In this document: positions 1 through 7,285 of the stretch, in pieces
How the letters are laid out: the number at the start of each line of letters is the position of its first letter
Numbering within the stretch: the stretch's first letter is position 1
NCBI GenBank assembly: GCA_022562855.1
Contig: JADFON010000085.1
Coordinates: 1-7,285 of the forward strand
Length of the DNA: 7,285 nt
Reading direction: 5' to 3'
From: Candidatus Zhuqueibacterota bacterium
Lineage (GTDB): Bacteria; SM23-31
Program-made: the position numbers and the translations under genes
Notes under the pieces: model-generated
What the model saw: only the letters and a program-made list of their open reading frames with translations
The model's database searches: none
What the model was told of the DNA's origin: nothing

Positions 1-73
1 TATACCTCCAATTTTTATTTTTTAATTCTTTCATTTCTTTATTCCATGGTTTATGATTTTTTTTAAATACCAT
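1..73 (-). CDS. start of a small Lys/Asn-rich ORF, possibly a phage NUMOD/HNH-type endonuclease (partial, runs off left edge)
   Basis: Reading leftward from an ATG at 73-71, 24 codons are open to the window edge. They begin MVFKKNHKPWNKEMKELKN. The ATG overlaps the TAA stop of the upstream virus-like gene by one base (TAATG), and a Shine-Dalgarno match, AGGAG (81-77), lies just ahead, so translational coupling is likely. The HKPWNK stretch resembles the short PWNK-containing motifs near the start of many phage HNH/GIY-YIG endonucleases (NUMOD3-like DNA-binding repeats). That is recognition of a short motif only; no catalytic part is visible. A second SD-like GGAGG lies at 9-5 near the edge. 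The real downstream gene could therefore start just outside the window and this could be only a short leader peptide. Confidence 0.4.
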   Translation of the reverse strand, partial: MVFKKNHKPWNKEMKELKNKNWRY

Positions 74-1338
74 TATCTCCTTTCTCCCCAAGTTAAACTA
101 CTAATCACATTTGCATTTGCATTAGAAGATCTAGCAGCCACAGTCAATTTATCACTTGAATTACCAGAAGCATTTAAACTTAAACTTATTGATTCTGGAT
201 TAGATAATGATGTAATAGTTTCAGTCATTTGACCATCTTTTCCAACAGTGAAAGAAAGTAAAGGTATTCCTCCACCAAATGTTCTTGATCCTATAATTAT
301 TTCTGCAGAACTATTAATTGGATCTACTGCACTAAATGTTCCTGAAATATTTGAATTAAGTAATATTCTAAAAGTTGATTGTTTTAATTCAGATGCTGCT
401 GAGATAATTTGAGGAAGTAATTGACTTCTATTTACTATTCCGTTAAATGTTCCACTCAATTTAATTGAATATAAGTGTTCTTCAGTTGTAGTTATTCCTT
501 GTTCTACTAATAATCCTCCAGTAAAAACAGTCATTTCAGGAGATTCTCCACCGAGCACACTCACACTAGAGCAAATAGCTTTATAAGTTGATTGTTCAGA
601 ACCATCATCAACAACTTCTTGTTCATATCTTAATGGTAAATTAGCTGTTTTCATGTATGGACCAGAAAAAGTATTTGAATTCTCCATAACATGTAATGTC
701 TTTTTTCCTATATCAATTTCATCCACATCAACTGAGAATGAAACTCTCCCTGCTGATAACCATTGAAATTCTATTCCATAAATATTATTTTTAGTAACAT
801 CTAAATTAAATCTAGAAACACCACTTCCATTTAGAGTATCTTTATTCCAATTTGATTGTTCAATTCGATTGTTCACTACAGTACCATCTGTAGAGGTTCT
901 TCTTACTACTGCTAACGCATTTCCACTTAATTCAAAAAATAATCCATCATCTTTATCAAAATAACCCCATCTCCTTATAGTTCCATTCATAATACTACCA
1001 ACTGCACCAGTCATAACAATACTCAAACTTCTACCAGCTTGATAAATATTGTGTTTTCTCTGAGAAAAAATTACACTATCACCACTTGCAGAACCACATA
1101 CAAGATTTACTGCAGATTCATTTGTTAGATGTACAGTTTCAGCACTTCCAAGAGCTATAGTATCCCAAAAAAACGGTTTTTTATCATATCTAATAATATT
1201 ATCAGAGATAGCAAAAGGATGTGCCGTTTTTGTTCTACCAAAAACATCTGACTGAGTTAAAACTTTTAATTCTCCTTCTGCTGTCGCTTTAACTTGATTT
1301 GTCCAACCACTTCCTACTATTATTACTTGGTGAGCCAT
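73..1338 (-). CDS. virus-like virion structural protein (marine phage type)
   Basis: A 421-residue protein with no signal peptide or membrane segment that is mostly predicted beta structure. Several blocks recall a structural-protein family common in marine tailed phages and some large DNA viruses: VFGR near residues 32-35 followed by a DNIIRYDKKPFFWDT block (46-60), WGYFDKDDGLFF (124-135), FQWLSAGRVSF (191-201), PYMKTANLPLRYE (227-239), and a Ser/Asn-rich beta-type C-terminus ending in LTWGERR. In such proteins the central GRV.F...PYMKTANLP.RYE region is the most conserved. The role (capsid decoration, fibre or head-associated protein) is unknown. The start is the ATG at 1338; no Shine-Dalgarno is visible and the upstream DNA is very AT-rich. 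GC is about one third by eye, well below the plus-strand genes to the right, which fits viral origin. It is translationally coupled to the ORF at the left edge. The family assignment is from memory of conserved blocks, not a search. Confidence 0.65.
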   Translation of the reverse strand: MAHQVIIVGSGWTNQVKATAEGELKVLTQSDVFGRTKTAHPFAISDNIIRYDKKPFFWDTIALGSAETVHLTNESAVNLVCGSASGDSVIFSQRKHNIYQAGRSLSIVMTGAVGSIMNGTIRRWGYFDKDDGLFFELSGNALAVVRRTSTDGTVVNNRIEQSNWNKDTLNGSGVSRFNLDVTKNNIYGIEFQWLSAGRVSFSVDVDEIDIGKKTLHVMENSNTFSGPYMKTANLPLRYEQEVVDDGSEQSTYKAICSSVSVLGGESPEMTVFTGGLLVEQGITTTEEHLYSIKLSGTFNGIVNRSQLLPQIISAASELKQSTFRILLNSNISGTFSAVDPINSSAEIIIGSRTFGGGIPLLSFTVGKDGQMTETITSLSNPESISLSLNASGNSSDKLTVAARSSNANANVISSLTWGERR

Positions 1339-1504
1339 GTTTTTATTAATCTAAATGAATTTAAATATATTTCCAGTTTGATATATTGATTTTCCCAGAC
1401 TGTTATATGCTTACTGGTTTTTTGTCCGGCTACTCACAGGTAACCTTTTTCCCGAAGAATCTACCGGCATTACATCTTGTTTTATGTGTATTACTTTATC
1501 TACG

Positions 1505-1526
1505 TGTTGACACTTTTACATGTTTG
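1505..1526 (+). repeat. upstream degenerate copy of IS left-end motif (copy 1)
   Basis: TGTTGACACTTTT at 1505-1517 matches TGTTGGCACTTTT at 1584-1596 at 12 of 13 positions. Similarity continues with small gaps into ACATGTTTG versus GTACTGTTTTG, which is the start of the IS inverted repeat. It may be a remnant end of an earlier related element, or an extra transposase-binding site if the true IS boundary is further left. It also contains a consensus -35 hexamer, TTGACA (1507-1512), with TTTAAT 19 bp downstream (1532-1537). That spacing is longer than optimal, so promoter function is doubtful. Confidence 0.5.
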
Positions 1527-1540
1527 AGGTTTTTAATGTA

Positions 1541-1566
1541 CAAGGGATAGGCAAGCCTATCCCTTG
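1541..1566. repeat. perfect 11-bp stem-loop upstream of the IS
   Basis: CAAGGGATAGG (1541-1551) is followed by a 4-base loop (CAAG) and its exact complement CCTATCCCTTG (1556-1566). No T-run follows on either strand, so it is not a standard intrinsic terminator. It lies between the two copies of the TGTTGRCACTTTT motif and 28 bp from the IS left end. It could insulate the transposase from outside transcription, be a leader structure, or be part of a larger transposon end. Confidence 0.6.
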
Positions 1567-1593
1567 AGAATCGCTTGCATAATTGTTGGCACT

Positions 1594-1610
1594 TTTGTAC
1601 TGTTTTGTTA
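1594..1610 (+). repeat. left terminal inverted repeat of the IS
   Basis: TTTGTACTGTTTTGTTA pairs with the right-end repeat at 2642-2658 with two mismatches (positions 10 and 16). It lies outside the transposase coding region and 26 bp before the chosen start codon. Confidence 0.65.
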
Positions 1611-1625
1611 CCACACAAAACATAT

Positions 1626-1630
1626 GGAGG
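1626..1630 (+). promoter_or_regulatory. ribosome binding site that fixes the transposase start
   Basis: GGAGG lies five bases before the ATG at 1636. The reading frame is open further upstream, to a possible TTG at 1564, but that start would lie outside the IS inverted repeat and inside a hairpin. The ATG at 1636 is therefore preferred. Confidence 0.8.
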
Positions 1631-1635
1631 TGCCT

Positions 1636-2628
1636 ATGACAAGCAATACTCAAATGTACGTTGACAGACTGCATATAATCAAGTATTATTTACGTCATCG
1701 AATCAGTGTAACGGCGTTATGCAAACGGTTCAATCGTTCTCGAACGTGGTTCTATAAATGGAAACATCGGTATGATGCATATGGAGCCATCGGTTTAATG
1801 AACATCTCTCGCGGCGCTCCGGCACAACCGAATCAGACGCCAATGGATGTTGAGACTAAGATACTCGAATTCATCGAAGCCTTTCCTTCATACGGTCAGG
1901 TACGTATAGCAAACGAGCTTAACCGTAAGCAGGTCGTTGTAACATCTTCAGCAATCTATAACGTGTTGAGACGAAACAACTTAAACACCCGTAAGATGAG
2001 GCTCGAACATATCAGGATCAAAAGTGGTATCGTTACAACACCCTCCGATCTTGAACGTGCAAAAAACAGAGCAAAAACGCAGTCGCTGGATACCCGTTAT
2101 CCCGGTCATATCATCGGCATGGACGTCTTTTACGTCGGCACGCTCAAGGGTGTTGGGCGTATCTTTCAGATCACTGCCATTGACACCTACTCTTCGTATG
2201 CCTGGGCAAAGCTCTATACGGACAAATCAGCGCTCTCTGCTTGTGACTTTATGATTCATGTGCATAACAACAGCCAGGATATTCCAATTGAGTCAGTCTT
2301 GACCGATAACGGTCTTGAATTCACTACACATCATGCGTCAAAGAACCACAGTTTCGAACGGCTGCTGAGTGAACTCAACGTCAGACACCGGCTAACGAAA
2401 GTACGCCACCCGTGGACAAACGGCGCATGTGAACGGCTCAACCGAACCATACTCGAAGAGTTCTATCAACTTGCATTCAGAACAAAAATCTATGAAACGC
2501 ATGAGCAACTCAACGATGACTTAGAAAAGTACTTGAAGATATACAATTACCAAAGAACACATCAAGGCAAAAGAACAAATGGTAGAGTGCCCGCTGAACT
2601 CTATCTCTTACATAAAAAATCAGCCTAA
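1636..2628 (+). CDS. IS481-like family transposase (DDE, rve core)
   Basis: A 330-residue protein that should cut and join the element's ends with an RNase H-fold DDE active site. The N-terminal winged-helix/HTH region (about 11-54) contains VTALCKRFNRSRTWFYKWK. A second HTH-like segment (about 72-119) includes SYGQVRIANEL. The integrase core (about 156-285) carries the candidate catalytic residues D163 (IGMDVFYVG), D224 (LTDNGLEF) and E266 (NGACERLNRT). The C-terminal YNYQRTHQGKRTNGRVPAE block is typical of the family. The second Asp and the Glu are separated by 41 residues, longer than the roughly 35 usual in IS481-type enzymes. The core looks intact, with no frameshift or stop, so the protein may be active. 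Start chosen from the strong GGAGG and the IS boundary. Confidence 0.9.
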   Translation: MTSNTQMYVDRLHIIKYYLRHRISVTALCKRFNRSRTWFYKWKHRYDAYGAIGLMNISRGAPAQPNQTPMDVETKILEFIEAFPSYGQVRIANELNRKQVVVTSSAIYNVLRRNNLNTRKMRLEHIRIKSGIVTTPSDLERAKNRAKTQSLDTRYPGHIIGMDVFYVGTLKGVGRIFQITAIDTYSSYAWAKLYTDKSALSACDFMIHVHNNSQDIPIESVLTDNGLEFTTHHASKNHSFERLLSELNVRHRLTKVRHPWTNGACERLNRTILEEFYQLAFRTKIYETHEQLNDDLEKYLKIYNYQRTHQGKRTNGRVPAELYLLHKKSA

Positions 2629-2640
2629 ACTGTAAACACC

Positions 2641-2668
2641 TTGACAAAGCAGTACAAATAATTACATT
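2641..2668 (+). promoter_or_regulatory. possible hybrid promoter at the IS right end
   Basis: A perfect -35 hexamer, TTGACA (2641-2646), lies at the inner edge of the right inverted repeat and points outward. After 16 bp, TACATT (2663-2668), in flanking DNA, matches four of six -10 positions. Insertion sequences often create such promoters and could in this way influence nrnA. The -10 match is weak. Confidence 0.3.
2642..2658 (-). repeat. right terminal inverted repeat of the IS
   Basis: TGACAAAGCAGTACAAA is the inverted partner of 1594-1610 (15 of 17). It begins 13 bp after the transposase stop. Confidence 0.65.
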
Positions 2669-2725
2669 TATCTCAATTTAAATAAGCCATAATATACCCA
2701 GGATTAATTGAAAAGCAAACTAATA

Positions 2726-2753
2726 TTGACCAATTTTATGCATTGCATTTAAT
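2726..2753 (+). promoter_or_regulatory. candidate sigma70-like promoter of nrnA-folE
   Basis: TTGACC (2726-2731, five of six to consensus) and TTTAAT (2748-2753, five of six) are spaced 16 bp apart in an AT-rich stretch. Transcription would begin around 2760, giving a leader of about 60 bases before the nrnA start. It lies outside the IS, so it probably predates the insertion. If the host uses a divergent Bacteroidetes-type sigma factor, this assignment would not hold. Confidence 0.4.
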
Positions 2754-2820
2754 TTGAATAATCTCTACATTGTCACGCAGATTTTAACTTTGTTTTCTTC
2801 TTCAACGAAATTTTACTTTT

Positions 2821-3846
2821 TTGCCTTTCGTGAAAGATTCTACTCAAGAAATAGACAAAATACTTGACACAATCCGTGAATACCGGCGGTTTGTCCTTAC
2901 CTCCCACATTAATCCGGATGGAGACGGTTTAGGTTCAGAACTTGCATTGTACCACTTTTTGAATAATCAACAAAAAGAGGTAATGGTATTGAATGATTCC
3001 CCGGTTCCTGCAACCTACCGTTTTATGGATTTGGAAGAAAATATTTTCAAAAGATATGGGAGCGAATACAAGGAAGATATTATCAAAGCCGATGTGATTT
3101 TTATATTGGATATTGCGGAGTTGAGCCGGCTTGGAGCGCTGAGGGGTGCGATTGAGGAGAGTCCGGCAAAAAGGATTTGCATTGACCATCACGTTTCGAA
3201 TAACTTTCCGGGCGATATTCTATATGCGGACGAGGCGGCGGCAGCTACTGGAGAAATGATAAAAAAACTGATTGACCGGAGCGATGAGAAACTAACTGTT
3301 GAGATGGCTGAGGCTCTTTACATTGCTCTTTTGTCGGACACCGGGTGTTTTAGATTTTCCAATACCAATGCGCGCGCGCATCAGTTAGGATCGGATCTTT
3401 TGAAGGCGGGTGCAAATCATCAGAGGATCTTTCACTATCTGTATGAAAATAATTCCTGGGAGAAAACAAGATTATATTCTCAAGCGCTGTCGACGTTAAA
3501 ACAGGAAGCGGATGGAAAGATTGCGACAATGATAATAACCCGGGATATGCTCAAACAATCCGGAGCTGCATATGAAGACATCGAAGGGTTTTCCGATTTT
3601 GCGCGGAACATAAAAGGTGTATTACTTTCGATATTATTTGTTGAATTGAAGAATACGAATATAAAAATCAGTTTTCGTTCCGGGAGTGATGTACTGGTAA
3701 ATAAGCTTGCAGGAGAACTCGGAGGAGGAGGTCATAAAAATGCCTCAGCGTCGGTTATTAAAGATCTATCTCTGGATGAAACGATAAGAAAAGTCCTGAA
3801 TATCGCAATTACTTATGTAAAAGTAAGTAACTTTAATCAATTATAA
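2821..3846 (+). CDS. nrnA: DHH/DHHA1 phosphoesterase, NrnA-type oligoribonuclease and pAp phosphatase
   Basis: A 341-residue soluble protein of the usual family length. NrnA enzymes degrade two- to five-nucleotide RNAs from the 3' or 5' end and dephosphorylate 3'-phosphoadenosine 5'-phosphate, using two metal ions (normally Mn). The N-terminal DHH domain shows HINPDGDGLGS (H29, D33, D35), DIAE (D97), the signature DHH at 122-124 and LSDTGCF (D173), together the expected metal ligands. The C-terminal DHHA1 domain carries GGGGHKNASA (301-310), which binds substrate. No ATG is available: the frame has a stop at 2785-2787, then TTG at 2821 and GTG at 2830, both without a clear Shine-Dalgarno, so the exact start is uncertain. 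It is probably co-transcribed with folE 32 bp downstream. It is the first host gene after the insertion sequence. Confidence 0.92.
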   Translation: MPFVKDSTQEIDKILDTIREYRRFVLTSHINPDGDGLGSELALYHFLNNQQKEVMVLNDSPVPATYRFMDLEENIFKRYGSEYKEDIIKADVIFILDIAELSRLGALRGAIEESPAKRICIDHHVSNNFPGDILYADEAAAATGEMIKKLIDRSDEKLTVEMAEALYIALLSDTGCFRFSNTNARAHQLGSDLLKAGANHQRIFHYLYENNSWEKTRLYSQALSTLKQEADGKIATMIITRDMLKQSGAAYEDIEGFSDFARNIKGVLLSILFVELKNTNIKISFRSGSDVLVNKLAGELGGGGHKNASASVIKDLSLDETIRKVLNIAITYVKVSNFNQL

Positions 3847-3878
3847 TTCTTTGCAAAGTATAAATTTGAAGGTGTGGA

Positions 3879-4436
3879 ATGGAAGATTTAATAAAAGATC
3901 TGCTTGTTAAAATTGGCGAAGATCCAGACAGGGAAGGTTTGCAGAGAACTCCGAAAAGAGTTTCAGAAGCGTTCGAGTTTTTAACAAAGGGTTATAGTGA
4001 AAATCTCGAAAGCCTGGTGAACAATGCTATTTTCAAGGAAAATTATGACGAAATGGTTCTTGTCAAAAACATAGATATTTTCAGCATGTGTGAGCATCAT
4101 TTATTGCCGTTCGTCGGCGTTTGTCACGTTGGATATATTCCAGATGGGAAAATTATCGGACTTAGTAAAATACCGAGAATTGTTGAAATGTTTTCGAGGC
4201 GGTTGCAGGTACAGGAGCGATTGACAGATCAGATAGCGGAATCGATCGACAGTGTTTTAAAACCGAAAGGAATCGGGGTGGTAATAAACGCACGACATCT
4301 CTGTATGATGATGAGAGGTATTGAAAAGCAAAACACGGTTGTAACCACAAGCAGTATGTTGGGTTCATTCAAGAAAAATCAAAGAACCCGTTCGGAATTC
4401 CTTAGTTTAATAAACCAGGTAAATACAACTTTTTGA
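3879..4436 (+). CDS. folE: GTP cyclohydrolase I
   Basis: A 185-residue cytosolic enzyme that converts GTP to 7,8-dihydroneopterin triphosphate, the first step of tetrahydrofolate (and other pterin) synthesis, acting as a homodecamer. [15 protein letters not shown] (14-28) is the family N-terminal signature. The zinc ligands are C71 and H74 in [10 protein letters not shown] and C142 in [10 protein letters not shown]140 is the likely counterpart of the catalytic histidine. VQERLT (111-116) and the [12 protein letters not shown] block also fit the type I enzyme. The retained cysteines and histidine mark it as the Zn-dependent FolE (type IA), not FolE2. Length is as expected for the shorter bacterial forms. 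A moderate Shine-Dalgarno, GAAGG (3868-3872), precedes the ATG. It lies 32 bp after nrnA, probably in one transcript. Confidence 0.97.
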   Translation: MEDLIKDLLVKIGEDPDREGLQRTPKRVSEAFEFLTKGYSENLESLVNNAIFKENYDEMVLVKNIDIFSMCEHHLLPFVGVCHVGYIPDGKIIGLSKIPRIVEMFSRRLQVQERLTDQIAESIDSVLKPKGIGVVINARHLCMMMRGIEKQNTVVTTSSMLGSFKKNQRTRSEFLSLINQVNTTF

Positions 4437-4471
4437 GAATATTCAAATATTGTATTTACATAATCTTGCAG

Positions 4472-4510
4472 TAATTTTCCGGATTTTTTCGAAAGAGCGT
4501 CGGAAAATTA
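4472..4510. repeat. 10-bp perfect inverted repeat downstream of folE
   Basis: TAATTTTCCG (4472-4481) and CGGAAAATTA (4501-4510) are exact inverted copies separated by 19 bases that themselves contain a small TTTC/GAAA palindrome. The right arm is followed by an A-run, not a T-run, so a classical plus-strand terminator is not supported. It lies 36 bp after the folE stop and could be an mRNA 3'-end structure. The rest of the gap to the next gene (4437-4707, 271 bp) is AT-rich, with no other clear feature apart from the RBS. Confidence 0.45.
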
Positions 4511-4694
4511 AAAAAAATCTTGTAAAAGTCTATTGATATGATTATTTTCGTTCAATTATCATAAATTTTCTTGTTTTAAGTTGTTATTAATTATTGTGAT
4601 AATTGCACAATATATTGATTATTTGGAAGTTAGTAATAAACAGTTGCTGCATTTATTATTTAGCATAAATCTGGTTACGTGCAAATATTAATTC

Positions 4695-4699
4695 AGGAG
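4695..4699 (+). promoter_or_regulatory. ribosome binding site that fixes the start of the small conserved gene
   Basis: AGGAG ends eight bases before the ATG at 4708. The alternative in-frame GTG at 4699 overlaps this site, so it is unlikely to be the start. Confidence 0.7.
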
Positions 4700-4707
4700 T
4701 GAAAGTC

Positions 4708-5010
4708 ATGGGAAAAGTTATTTTCTCCGTTAGTTACGAAATTATTCCTGAGAAAAGGGATAATTATTTGGTGCTCATGAAGAAGATTAAGGAACAGATA
4801 AAGAGTTCCGAAAATCAGGATTATACTTTGTACGAAGACGCCGAGCGTCCTAATCTTATGACAGAGGTATATTTTCTTCAGAATAAGGGTGATTCGACTG
4901 ACAAAAAAAAGATTCAGGATGAGCAAACCGAATCCCTGTTGGGTCAAATCGAGCAATTTGTCGTTAACCAGGAGCAGGTCGCCATCAGGACCTTCAAAGA
5001 AATTATTTAA
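4708..5010 (+). CDS. conserved small protein of unknown function, possible dimeric alpha/beta-barrel (ABM-like) fold
   Basis: A 100-residue soluble protein, MGKVIFSVSYEIIPEKRDNY at the N-terminus, charged and rich in Lys, Glu and Gln, with no signal peptide, membrane segment or metal motif. The layout is an opening beta strand (VIFSVSYEI), a long helix (EKRDNYLVLMKKIKEQI), two strands (YTLYEDA, LMTEVYFLQ) and a second helix. That recalls ferredoxin-like proteins of the antibiotic-biosynthesis-monooxygenase superfamily, which usually dimerise. It resembles short hypothetical proteins I associate with Ignavibacteria and relatives, but I cannot assign a function. The start is set by AGGAG at 4695-4699. 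It sits alone between folE and ligA, with a 271-bp AT-rich upstream gap, so it probably has its own promoter. Confidence 0.75.
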   Translation: MGKVIFSVSYEIIPEKRDNYLVLMKKIKEQIKSSENQDYTLYEDAERPNLMTEVYFLQNKGDSTDKKKIQDEQTESLLGQIEQFVVNQEQVAIRTFKEII

Positions 5011-5127
5011 TTCCTTTGCTTACCAATGGAACTTTCAACGCAGTATGTTGTCGTTTTTACTCCCCTTACCTCTTATCGAAGCTTTCTCGGTTAACCGGTT
5101 TATCTCAACTGTTTATGAGGCTGTTGA

Positions 5128-7167
<2,040 letters not shown>

Positions 7168-7285
7168 AATCCGATCAAAATCTGCACATTCCGGAGAAAC
7201 CCTGTAGGGGGCAGGCTAATACATATTTATTAATTCTGTATGGTATTTATGTGGTAAGTCCTTAATGTGTACCTTTTTATCAGTG
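7168..7285. other. right-edge non-coding stretch after ligA
   Basis: The 118 bases after the ligA stop show only a very weak stem (CCTG at 7201-7204 with CAGG at 7212-7215) without a T-run. No terminator, promoter or gene start is convincing. Confidence 0.4.

Larger units (their letters stand above)
1339..1593. other. non-coding junction between virus-like gene and insertion sequence
   Basis: The first 50 or so bases (to about 1390) are as AT-rich as the virus-like gene. From about 1391 the composition changes to a more balanced mix containing TTTCCCAGAC and TTTGTCCGGC. This stretch holds a degenerate second copy of the IS left-end sequence (1505-1526) and a perfect hairpin (1541-1566). The longest minus-strand open stretch, ending at a TAA at 1411-1413, is only about 35 codons and is not recognisable. 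No tRNA or attachment site was seen. Confidence 0.5.
1594..2658 (+). mobile_element. IS481-like insertion sequence, about 1.06 kb
   Basis: One transposase gene fills the element, bounded by imperfect terminal inverted repeats: 1594-1610 on the left and 2642-2658 on the right, 15 of 17 positions matching when inverted. If the ends follow a TG...CA pattern, the element runs from TGTACTG at 1596 to CAGTACA at 2656. The length, single ORF and DDE transposase fit IS481-type elements. Flanking bases (GGCACTTT on the left, AATAATTA on the right) show no direct repeat. The target duplication has therefore decayed, the boundaries are off by some bases, or the flanks have recombined. It separates an AT-rich virus-like region from housekeeping genes. 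Confidence 0.75.

Noticed and set aside
1411-1515. About 35-codon open stretch on the minus strand ending in the peptide MPVDSSGKRLPVSSRTKNQ
   Set aside because: It is short and has no recognisable homology, and such a stretch is expected by chance. It could be the end of a broken gene, but nothing supports this.
1541-1566. Hairpin as an intrinsic terminator
   Set aside because: The stem is strong, but no T-run follows on either strand.
1564-1635. N-terminal extension of the transposase from a TTG at 1564
   Set aside because: It would start inside a hairpin and outside the IS inverted repeat. The ATG at 1636 has an ideal GGAGG.

Overview
The window joins two kinds of DNA. From about 2.8 kb rightward it looks like an ordinary bacterial chromosome: a run of plus-strand genes with moderate GC (by eye about 45%) encoding a DHH-family NrnA-type phosphoesterase, GTP cyclohydrolase I (FolE), a conserved protein of about 100 residues, and NAD-dependent DNA ligase (LigA). 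The use of the NAD-dependent ligase shows that the host is a bacterium. The style of the small protein and of the neighbouring enzymes recalls the Ignavibacteria/Calditrichota/Marinimicrobia side of the FCB group. That placement is an impression from family memory and is weak.

The left 1.34 kb is different. It is clearly AT-rich (about one third GC in sampled lines) and on the minus strand. It carries a 421-residue protein that resembles virion structural proteins of marine phages and some large viruses. This gene overlaps by one base (TAATG) the start of a second ORF that leaves the window on the left. That ORF begins with an HKPWNK motif like those in phage HNH/NUMOD-type endonucleases, so the pair looks like a piece of a viral genome.

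Between the two parts sits a complete-looking insertion sequence (about 1594-2658). It has one DDE transposase of the IS481-like/rve type and 17-bp imperfect terminal inverted repeats ending in TGTACTG...CAGTACA. No target-site duplication is visible. Just outside its left end are a second degenerate copy of the end sequence and a perfect 11-bp hairpin. Its right inverted repeat contains a consensus TTGACA pointing outward toward nrnA.

In the chromosomal part, nrnA and folE are 32 bp apart and probably co-transcribed. A promoter-like pair lies about 70-95 bp upstream of the nrnA start. A 271-bp AT-rich gap with a 10-bp inverted repeat separates folE from the small gene, and ligA follows after another 123 bp. 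The functions (recycling of nano-RNA and pAp, pterin/folate synthesis, DNA ligation) do not form one pathway. The main open question is whether the virus-like gene is a real prophage remnant beside the IS or an assembly join made at the IS. I see no convincing new defence or regulatory system here.
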